Source of the DNA: Zoroaster sp. YZ-2022
Lineage: Eukaryota; Echinodermata; Asteroidea; Forcipulatida; Zoroasteridae
NCBI GenBank assembly: GCA_029582265.1
Contig: JAQQFT010000023.1
Location: forward strand, 1,141,071 to 1,205,070
Reading direction: 5' to 3'
Length of the DNA stretch: 64,000 nt
Positions within the stretch are counted from its first letter, which is position 1. Each line of letters starts with the position of its first letter. The position numbers and the translations under genes are program-made. The notes below the pieces were generated by a model. That model was not told the origin of the DNA, made no database searches, and was given only the letters and a program-made list of their open reading frames with translations. Positions 49,901 through 61,900 of this stretch are shown here, one piece after another.

Positions 49901-52900
49901 CCCTCTGTAAAATACTGTCAACTTGCATGCGGTTACACCGCAAACAATACAGCACTATACAGTGTTACAAAAAAAACATTTCTATGGTTGGGAATAACTT
50001 TTAAAGTTTTCAACGGAGGCCGATAATTTTATATCTAAATTAAAGCTTAGGTAATCACCTTTCAGAAAAACACAATACTAGTGAATTTGGAAATTTTTTC
50101 GTACCTTAAACGGCCTCCATGGACACTTAGCCTCTCTGTAAAATTCCGTCAACTTGCATGCGGTTTCACCGCAAACAATACAGCACTATACAGTGTTACA
50201 AAAAAAACATTTCTATGGTTGGGAATAACTTTAAAGTTTTCAAGGGAGGCCGATAATTTTATATCTAAATTAAAGCTTAGGTTCTCCCCTTTCAGAAAAA
50301 CACCATACTTTTGAATTTGGATAATTTTTTCGTACCTTAAACGGCCTCCATGGACACTTAGCCCTCTGTAAAATACCGTCAACTTGCATGCGGTTTCACC
50401 GCAAACAATACAGCACTATACAGTGTTACAAAAAAAACATTTCTATGGTTGGGAATAACTTTTAAAGTTTTCAAGGGAGGCCGATCATTTTATATCTAAA
50501 TTAAAGCTTACGTTCTCCCCTTTCAGAAAAACACCATACTTTTGAATTCGGAATTTTTTTTCGTACCTTAAACGGCCTCCATGGACACTTAGCCCTCTTT
50601 AAAATACCGTCAACTTGCATGCGGTTTCACCGCAAACAATACAGCACTATACAGTGTTACACAAAAAATCATTTCTATGGTTGGGAATAACCTTTAAAGT
50701 TTTCAAGGGAGGCCGATAATTGTATATCTAAATTAAAGCTTAGGTTCTCCCCTTTCAGAAAAACAACATACTTTTGAATTTGGAATTTCTTTTCGTACCT
50801 TAAACGGCCTCCATGGACACTTAGCCCTCTGTAAAATACCGTCAACTTGCATGCGGTTTCACCGCAAACAATACAGCACTATACAGTGTTACAACAAAAA
50901 CATTTCTATGGTTGGGAATAACTTTTAAAGTTTTCAAGGGAGGCCGATAATTTTATATCTAAATTAAAGCTTAGGTTCTCCCTTCAGAAAACACCATACT
51001 TTTGAATTTGATAATTTTTTCGTACCTTAAACGGCCTCCATGGACACTTAGCCCTCTGTAAAATACTGTCAATCTTGCATGCGGTTTCACCGCAAACAAT
51101 ACAGCACTATACAGTGTTACAAAAAACATTTCTATGGTTGGGAATAACTTTAAAGTTTTCAAGGAGGCCGATAATTTTATATCTAAATTAAAGCTTAGGT
51201 TCTCCCTTTCAGAAAAACACCATACTTTTGAATTTGGATAATTATTTTCGTACCTTAAACGGCCTCCATGGACACTTAGCCCTCTGTAAAATACTGTCAA
51301 CATGCACGCGGTTTCACCGCAAATAATACAGCACTATACAGTGTTACAAAAAAACATTTCTATTGTTGGGAATAACTATTAAAGTTTTCATCGGATGCCG
51401 AAAATATTATATCTAAATTAAAGCTTAGGTTCTCCCTTTCAGAAAAACACCATACTTTTGAATTTGGATAATTTTTTCGTACCTTAAACGGCCTCCATGG
51501 ACACTTAGCCCTCTGTAAAATACGGTCAACTTGCATGCGGTTTCACCGCAAACAATACAGCACTATACAGTGTTACAAAAAAATCATTTCTATGGTTGGG
51601 AATAACTTTAAAGTTTTCAAGGGAGGCCGATAATTTTATATCTAAATTAAAGCTTAGGTTCTCCCCTTTCAGAAAAACACCATACTTTTGAATTTGGATA
51701 ATTATTTCGTACCTTAAACGGCCTCCATGGACACTTAGCCCTCTGTAAAATACGGTCAACTTGCATGCGGTTTCACCGCAAACAATACAGCACTATACTG
51801 TGTTACAAAAAAACATTTCTATGGCTGGGAATAACTTTTAAAGTTTTCAAGGGAGGTCGATAATTTTATATCTAAATTAAATCGTATGTTCTCCCCTTTC
51901 AGAAAAACACCATACTTTTGAATTTGGATAATTTTTTCGTACCTTAAACGGCCTCCATGGACACTTAGCCCTCTGTAAAATATGGTCAACTTGCATGCGG
52001 TTTCACCGCAAACAATACAGCACTATACAGTGTTACAAAAAACATTTCTATGGTTGGGAATAACTTTTAAAGTTTTCAAGGGAGGCCGCTAATTTTATAT
52101 CTAAATTAAAGCTTAGGTTCTCCCTTTCAGAAAAACACCATACTTTTGAATTTGGATAATTTTTTTTCGTACCTTAAACGGCCTCCATGCACACTTAGCC
52201 CTCTGTAAAATACGGTCAACTTGCATGCGGTTTCACCGCAAACAATACAGCACTATACAGTGTTACAAATAAAACATTTCTATGGTTGGGAATAACTTTT
52301 AAAGTTTTCAAGGGAGGCCGATAATTTTATATCTAAATTAAAGCTTAGGTTCCCCTTTCAGAAAAACCGAATACTTTTGAATTTGGATAATTATTGCGTA
52401 CCTTAAACGGCCTCCATGGACACTTAGCCCTCTGTAAAATACGGTCAACTTGCATGCGGTTTCACCGCAAACAATACAGCACTATACAGTGTTACAAAAA
52501 ACATTTCTATGGTTGGGAATAACTTTAAAGTTTTCAAGGGAGGCCGATAATTTTATATCTAAATTAAAGCTTAGGTTCTCCCCTTTCAGAAAAACACCAT
52601 ACTTTTGAATTTGATAATTTTTTCGTACCTTAAACGGCCTCCATGGACACTTAGCCTCTCTGTAAAATACTGTCAACTTGCATGCGGTTTCACCGCAAAC
52701 AATACAGCACTATACAGTGTTACAAAAAACATTTCTATGGTTGGGAATAACTTTAAAGTTTTCAAGGAGGCCGATAATTTTATATCTAAATTAAAGCTTA
52801 GGTTCTCGCCTTTCAGATATTCACCTTTCTTTTGAATTTGGATAATATTTTGGTACCTTAAACGGCCTCCATGGACACTTAGCCCTATGTAAAATACCGT

Positions 52901-55900
52901 CAACTTCCATGCTATTTTCACCGCAAACAATACAGCACTATACAGTGTTACAAACAAAAACATTTCTATGGTTGGGAATAACTTTTAAAGTTTTCAAGGG
53001 AGGCCGATAATTTTATATCTAAATTAAAGCTTAGGTTCTCCCCTTTCAGAAAAACACCATACTTTTGAATTTGGATAATTTTTTCGTACCTTAAACGGCC
53101 TCCATGGACACTTAGCCCTCTGTAAAATACCGTCAACTTGCATGCGGTTTCACCGCAAACAATACAGCACTATACAGTGTTACAAAAAAAACATTTCTAG
53201 GGTTGGGAATAACTTTTAAAGTTTTCAATTGAGGCAGATCTTTTTATATCTAAATTAAAGCTTACGTTCTCCACTTTCAGAATATCACCACACTTTTGAA
53301 TTTGGATAATTTTTTCGTACCTTAAACGGCCTCCATGGACACTTAGCCCTCTGTAAAATACCGTCAACTTGCATGCGGTTTCACCGCAAACAATACAGCA
53401 CTATACAGTGTTACAAAAAAAACATTTCTATGGTTGGGAATAACTTTTAAAGTTTTCAAGGAGGCCGATAATTTTATATCTAAATTAAAGCTTAGATTCT
53501 CCCCTTTCAGAAAAACACCATACTTTTGAATTTGGATAATTATTTCGTAACTTAAACGGCCTCCATGGACACTTAGCCCTCTGTAAAATACGGTCAACTT
53601 GCATGCGGTTTCACCGCAAACAATACAGCACCATACAGTGTTACAAAAACAATTTCTATGGTTGGGAATAACTTTTAAAGTTTTCAAGGGAGGCCGATAA
53701 TTTTATATCTAAATTAAAGCTTACGTTCTCCAGTTCAGAAAAACACCATACTTTTGAATTTGGATAATTTTTTCGTACCTTAAACGGCCTCCATGGACAC
53801 TTAGCCCTCTGTAAAATACCGTCAACTTGCATGCGGTTTCACCGCAAACAATACAGCACTATACAGTGTTACAAAAAAACATTTCTATGGTTGGGAATAA
53901 CTTTTAAAGTTTTCAAGGGAGGCCGATAATTTTATATCTAAATTAAAGCTTAGGTTCTCCCCTTTCAGAAAAACACCATACTTTTTAATTTGGATAATTT
54001 TTTCGTACCTTAAACGGCCTCCATGGACACTTAGCCCTCTGTAAAATGCTGTCATACTCCCTGCGGTTTCACCGCAAACAATACAGCACTATACAGTGTT
54101 ACAAAAAAAACATTTCTATGGTTGGGAATAACTTTAAAGTTTTCAAGGGAGGCCGATAATTTTATATCTAAATTAAAGCTTAGGTGCTCACCTTTCAGAA
54201 AAACACCATACTTTTGAATTTGGATAATTTTTCGTACCTTAAACGGCCTCCATGGACACTTAGCCCTCTGTAAAATACCGACAACTTGCATGCGGTTTCA
54301 CCGCAAACAATACAGCACTATACAGTGTTACACAAAAAAACATTTCTAGGGTTGGTAATAACTTTTAACGTTTCCAAGGGAGGCCGATAATTTTATATCT
54401 AAATTAAAGCTTAGGTTCTCCCATTTCAGAAAACACCATACTTTTGAATTTGGAAATATTTTCGTACCTTAAACGGCCTCCATGGACACTTAGCCCTCTG
54501 TAAAATACTGTCAACTTGCATGCGGTTTCACCGCAAACAATACAGCACTATACAGTGTTACAAAAAAACATTTCTATGGTTGGGAATAACTTTAAAGTTT
54601 TCAAGGAGGCCGATAATTTTATATCTAAATTAAAGCTTAGGTTCTCCCTTTCAGAAAAAACACCATACTTTTGAATTTGATAATTTTTTCGTACCTTAAA
54701 CGGCCTCCATGGACACTTAGCCCTCTGTAAAATACTGTCAACTTGCATGCGGTTTCACCGCAAACAATACAGCACTATACAGTGTTACAAAAAATACATT
54801 TCTATGGTTGGGAATAACTTTAAAGTTTTCAAGGGAGGCCGATAATTTTATATCTAAATTAAAGCTTAGGTTCTCCCTTTCAGAAAAACACCATACTTTT
54901 GAATTTGGATAATTTTTTCGTACCTTAAACGGCCTCCATGGACACTTAGCCTCTCTGTAAAATACTGTCAACTTGCATGCGGTTTCACCGCAAACAATAC
55001 AGCACTATACAGTGTTACACAAAAATCATTTCTATGGTTGGGAATAACTTTAAAGTTTTCAAGGGAGGCCGATAATTTTATATCTAAATTAAAGCTTAGG
55101 TTCTCCTTTCAGAAAAACACCATACTTTTGAATTTGGATAATTTTTCGTACCTTAAACGGCCTCCATGGACACTTAGCCCTCTGTAAAATACTGTCAACT
55201 TGCATGCGGTTTCACCGCAAACAATACAGCACTATACAGTGTTCCAAAAAACATTTCTATGGTTGGGAATAACTTTTAAAGTTTTCAAGGGAGGCCGATA
55301 ATTTTATATCTAAATTAAAGCTTAGGTTCTCCCCTTCAGAAAAACACCATACTTTTGAATTTGGAATTTTTTTTCGTACCTTAAACGGCCTCCATGGACA
55401 CTTAGCCCTCTGTAAAATACCGTCAACTTGCATGCGGTTTCACCGCAAACAATACAGCACTATACAGTGTTACAAAAAAATCATTTCTATGGTTGGGAAT
55501 AACTTTTAAAGTTTTCAAGGGAGGCCGATAATTTTATATCTAAATTAAAGCTTAGGTTCTCCCCTTTCAGAAAAACACCATACTTTTGAATTTGGATAAT
55601 TTTTTTCGTACCTTAAACGGCCTCCATTGACACTTAGCCCTCTGTAAAATACCGTCAACTTGCATGCGGTTTCACCGCAAACAATACAGCACTATACAGT
55701 GTTACAAAAAACAACATTTCTATGGTTGGGAATAACCTTTAAAGTTTTCAAGGGAGGCCGATAATTTTATATCTAAATTAAAGCTTAGGTTCTCCCCTTT
55801 CAGAAAAACACCATACTTTTGAATTTGGATAATTTTTTCGTACCTTAAACGGCCTCCATTGACACTTAGCCCTCTGTAAAATACCGTCAACTTGCATGCG

Positions 55901-58900
55901 GTTTCACCGCAAACAATACAGCACTATACAGTGTTACACAAAAAATCATTTCTATGGTTGGGAATAACTTTTAAAGTTTTCAAGGGAGGCCGATAATTGT
56001 ATATCTAAATTAAAGCTTAGGTTCTCCCCTTTCAGAAAAACACCATACTTTTGAATTTGGATAATTTTTTCGTACCTTAAACGGCCTCCATGGACACTTA
56101 GCCCTCTGTAAAATACCGTCAACTTGCATGCGGTTTCACCGCAAACAATACAGCACTATACAGTGTTACAAAAAAAACATTTCTATGGTTGGGAATAACT
56201 TTTAAAGTTTTCAAGGGAGGCCGATAATTTTATATCTAAATTAAAGCTTAGGTTCTCCCCTTTCAGAAAAACACCATACTTTTGAATTTGGAAAATATTT
56301 TCGTACCTTAAACGGCCTCCATGGACACTTAGCCCTCTGTAAAATACCGTCAACTTGCATGCGGTTTCACCGCAAACAATACAGCACTATACAGTGTTAC
56401 AAAAAAAAACATTTCTATGGTTGGGAATAACTTTAAAAGTTTTCAAGGAGGCCGATAATTTTATATCTAAATTAAAGCTTAGGTTCTTCCCTTTCAGAAA
56501 AACACCATACTTTTGAATTTGGAATTTTTTTCCGTACCTTGAACGGCCTCCATGGACACTTAGCCCTCTGTAAAATACCGTCAACTTGCATGCGGTTTCA
56601 CCGCAAACAATACAGCACTATACAGTGTTACGAAAAACATTTCTATGGTTGGGAATAACTTTTAAAGTTTTCAAGGAGGCCGATAATTTTATATCTAAAT
56701 TAAAGCTTAGGTTCTCCCTTTCAGAAAACACCATACTTTTGAATTTGGATAATTTTTTTCGTACCTTAAACGGCCTCCATGGACACTTAGCACTCTGTAA
56801 AATCTGTCAACTTGCATGCGGTTTCACCGCAAACAATACAGCACTATACAGTGTTACAAAAAAAACATTTCTATGGTTGGGAATAACTTTTAAAGTTTTC
56901 AAGGGAGGCCGATAATTTTATATCTAAATTAAAGCTTAGGTTCTCCCCTTTCAGAAAAACACCATACTTTTGAATTTGGAATTTATTTTCGTACCTTAAA
57001 CGGCCTCCATGGACACTTAGCCCTCTGTAAAATACTGTCAACTTGCATGCGGTTACACCGCAAACAATACAGCACTATACAGTCTTACGAAAAAAACATT
57101 TCTATGGTTGGGAATAACTTTTAAAGTTTTCAAGGGAGCCCGATAATTTTATATCTAAATTAAAGCTTAGGTTCTCCCTTTCAGAAAACACCATACTTTT
57201 GAATTTGGATAATTTTTTCGTACCTTAAACGGCCTCCATGGACACTTAGCCCTCTGTAAAATACCGTCAACTTGCATGCGGTTTCACCGCAAACAATAGA
57301 GCACTATACAGTGTTACACAAAAAACATTTCTATGGTTAGGAATAACTTTTAAAGTTTTCAAGGAGGCCGATAATTTTATATCTAAATTAAAGCTTAGGT
57401 TCTCCCCTTCAGAAAAACACCATACTTTTGAATTTGGATAATTTTTTCGTACCTTAAACGGCCTCCATGGACACTTAGCCCTCTGTAAAATACTGTCAAC
57501 TTGCATGCGGTTTCACCGCAAACAATACAGCACTATACAGTGTTACAAAAACATTTCTATGGTTGGGAATAACTTTTAAAGTTTTCAAGGAGGCCGATAA
57601 TTTTATATCTAAATTAAAGCTTAGGTTCTCCCCTTCAGAAAAACAACATACTTTTGAATTTGGAAAGATTTTTCGTACCTTAAACGGCCTCCATGGACAC
57701 TTAGCCCTCTTTAAAATACCGTCAACTTGCATGCGGTTTCACCGCAAACAATACAGCACTATACAATTTTACAAAAAACATTTCTATGGTTGGGAATAAC
57801 TTTTAAAGTTTTCAAGGAGGCCGATAATTTTATATCTAAATTAAAGCTTCTTTCAGAAAAACACCATACTTTTGAATTTGGAATTTTTTTTTCGTACCTT
57901 AAACGGCCTCCATGGACACTTAGCCCTCTGTAAAATACCGTCAACTTGCATGCGGTTTCACCGCAAACAATACAGCACTATACAGTGTTACAAAAAACAT
58001 TTCTATGGTTGGGAATAACTTTTAAAGTTTTCAAGGAGGCCGATAATTTTATATCTAACTTAAAGCTTTTGTTCTCGCCTTTCAGACAAACACCATACTT
58101 TTGAATTTGGATAATTTTTTCGTACCTTAAACGGCCTCCATGGACACTTAGCCCTCTCTAAAATACGGTCAACTTGCATGCGGTTTCACCGCAAACAATA
58201 CAGCACTATACAGTGTTACAAACAAACATTTCTATGGTTGGGAATAACTTTTAAAGTTTTCAAGGGAGGCCGATAATTTTATATCTAAATTAAAGCTTAG
58301 GTTCTCCCCTTTCAGAAAAACACCATACTTTTGAATTTGGATAATTATTTTCGTACCTTAAACGGCCTCCATGGACACTTAGCCCTCTGTAAAATACTGT
58401 CAACTTGCATGCGGTTTCACCGCAAACAATACAGCACTATACAGTGTTACAAAAAATACATTTCTATGGTTGGGAATAACTTTTAAAGTTTTCAAGGAGG
58501 CCGATAATTTTATATCTAAATTAAAGCTTAGGTTCTCCTTCAGAAAACACCATACTTTTGAATTTGGATAATTTTTTCGTACCTTAAACGGCCTCCATGG
58601 ACACTTAGCCCTCTGTAAAATACTGTCAACTTGCATGCGGTTTCACCGCAAACAATACAGCACTATACAGTGTTACAAAAAAACATTTCTATGGTTGGGA
58701 ATAACTTTAAAGTTTTCAAGGAGGCCGATAATTTTATATCTAAATTAAAGCTTAGGTTCTCCCTTTCAGAAAAACACCATACTTTTGAATTTGGATAATT
58801 TTTTCGTACCTTAAACGGCCTCCATGGACACTTAGCCCTCTGTAAAATACTGTCAACTTGCATGCGGTTTCACCGCAAACAATACAGCACTATACAGTGT

Positions 58901-61900
58901 TACAAAAACATTTCTATGGTTGGGAATAACTTTAAAGTTTTCAAGGGAGGCCGATAATTTTATATCTAAATTAAAGCTTAGGTTCTCCCTTTCAGAAAAA
59001 CACCATACTTTTGAATTTGGATAATTTTTTTCGTACCTTAAACGGCCTCCATGGACACTTAGCCCCCTGTAAAATACGGTCAACTTGCATGCGGTTTCAC
59101 CGCAAACAATACAGCACTATACAGTGTTACAAAAAATAAAATGTCTATGGTTAGGAATAACTTCTAAAGTTTTTAAGGGAGGCCGATAAATTTATATCTA
59201 AATTAAAGCTTAGATTCCCCGCTTTCGGAAAAACACCATACTTTTGATTTTGGATAATTTTTTCGTACCTTAAACGGCCTCCATGGACACTTAGCCCTCT
59301 GTAAAATACTGTCAACTTGCATGCGGTTTCACCGCAAACAATACAGCACTATACAGTGTTACAAAAAACATTTCTATGGTTGGGAATAACTTTAAAAGTT
59401 TTCAAGGAGGCCGATAATTTTATATCTAAATTAAAGCTTAGGTTCTCCCCTTCAGAAAACACCATACTTTTGAATTTGGATAATTTTTTCGTACCTTAAA
59501 CGGCCTCCATGGACACTTAGCCCTCTGTAAAATACCGTCAACTTGCATGCGGTTTCACCGCAAACAATACAGCACTATACAGTGTTACAAAAAACATTTC
59601 TATGTTTGGGAATAACTTTTAAAGTTTTCAAGGGAGGCCGATAATTTTATATCTAAATTAAAGCTTAGGTTCTTCCCTTTCAGAAAAACACCACACTTTT
59701 GAATTTGTAAAATATTTTCGTACCTTAAACGGCCTCCATGGACACTTAGCCCTCTGTAAAATACGGTCAACTTGCATGCGGTTTCACCGCAAACAATACA
59801 GCACTATACAGTGTTACAAAAAACAACATTTCTATGGTTGGGAATAACTTTTAAAGTTTTCAAGGGAGGCCGATAATTTTATATCTAAATTAAAGCTTAG
59901 GTTCTCCCCTTTCAGAAAAACACCATACTTTTGAATTTGGATAATTATTTCGTACCTTAAACGGCCTCCATGGACACTTAGCCCTCTGTAAAATACCGTC
60001 AACTTGCATGCGGTTTCACCGCAAACAATACAGCACTATACAGTGTTACAAAAATACATTTCTATTGTTGGGAATAACTTTAAAGTTTTCAAGGAGGCCG
60101 ATAATTTTATATCTAAATTAAAGCTTAGGTTCTCCCCTTTCAGAAAACACCATACTTTTGAATTTGGATAATTTTCGTACTTTAAACGGCCTCCATGGAC
60201 ACTTAGCCCTCTGTAAAATACGGTCAACTTGCATGCGGTTTCACCGCAAACAATACAGCACTATACAGTGTTACAAAAAAAACATTTCTATGGTTGGGAA
60301 TAACTTATAAAGTTTTCAAGGGAGGCCGATAATTTTATATCTAAATTAAAGCTTAGGTTCTCCCTTTCAGAAAACACCTTACTTTCGACTTTGGATAATT
60401 TTTTCGTACCTTAAACGGCCTCCATGGACACTTAGCCCTCTGTAAAATACCGTCAACTTGCATGCGGTTTCACCGCAAACAATACAGCACTATACAGTAT
60501 TACAAAAACATTTCTATGGTTGGGAATAACTTTAAAGTTTTCAAGGGAGGCCGATAATTTTATATCTAAATTAAAGCTTAGGTTCTCCCCTTTCAGAAAA
60601 ACACCATACTTTCGAATTTGGATAATTATTTCGTACCTTAAACGGCCTCCATGGACACTTAGCCCTCTATAAAATACTGTCAACTTGCATGCGGTTTCAC
60701 CGCAAACAATACAGCACTATACAGTGTTACAAAAAAAAACATTTCTATGGTTGGGAATAACTTTTAAAGTTTTCAAGGAGGCCGATAATTTTATATCTAA
60801 ATTAAAGCTTAGGTTCTCCCTTTCAGAAAAACACCATACATATTAAATTTGATAATTATTTTCGTACCTTAAACGGCCTCCATGGACACTTAGCCCTCTG
60901 TAAAATACGGTCAACTTGCATGCGGTTTCACCGCAAACAATACAGCACTATACAGTGTTACAAAAAATACATTTCTATGGTTGGGAATAACTTTTAAAGT
61001 TTTCAAGGGAGGCCGATAATTTTATATCTAAATTAAAGCTTAGGTTCTCCCATTTCAGAAAAACTCCTTTATTTTTTATTTGTATTTTTTTTTCGTACCT
61101 TAAACGGCCTCCATGGACACTTAGCCCTCTGTAAAATACCGTCAACTTGCATGCGGTTTCACCGCAAACAATACAGCACTATACAGTGTTACGAAAAAAA
61201 AATTTCTATGGTTGGGAATAACTTTAAAGTTTTCAAGGGAGGCCGATAATTTTATATCTAAATTAAAGCTTAGGTTCTCCCTTTCAGAAAAACACCATAC
61301 TTTTGAATTTGGATAATTTTTTCGTACCTTAAACGGCCTCCATGGACACTTAGCCCTCTGTAAAATACTGTCAACTTGCATGCGGTTTCACCGCAAACAA
61401 TACAGCACTATACAGTGTTACAAAAAACATTTCTATGGTTGGGAATAACTTTTAAAGTTTTCAAGGAGGCCGATAATTTTATATCTAAATTAAAGCTTAG
61501 GTTCTCCCTTTCAGAAAAACACCATACTTTTGAATTTGGATAATTATTTCGTACCTTAAACGGCCTCCATGGACACTTAGCCCTCTGTAAAATACTGTCA
61601 ACTTGCATGCGGTTTTCCACCGCAAACAATACAGCACTATACAGTGTTACAAAAAACATTTTCTATGGTTGGGAATAACTTTAAAGTTTTCAAGGGAGGC
61701 CGATAATTTTATATCTAAATTAAAGCTTAGGTTCTCCCTTTCAGAAAAACACCATACTTTTTAATTTGGATAATTATTTCGTACCTTAAACGGCCTCCAT
61801 GGACACTTAGCCCTCTGTAAAATACTGTCAACTTGCATGCGGTTTCACCGCAAACAATACAGCACTATACAGTGTTACAAAAAAAACATTTCTATGGTTG

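Noticed and set aside
50971..51303. Open frames of 60-125 codons, many nearly identical, including a two-monomer read-through here; in several full-length copies the TGA stop overlaps a TTG start of the next unit.
   Set aside because: They are translations of the satellite. Monomers near 231 bp are a multiple of three, so the frame survives by chance. The starts are mostly TTG, run-length indels break the frame freely, both strands give comparable frames, and no domain or codon bias is visible.
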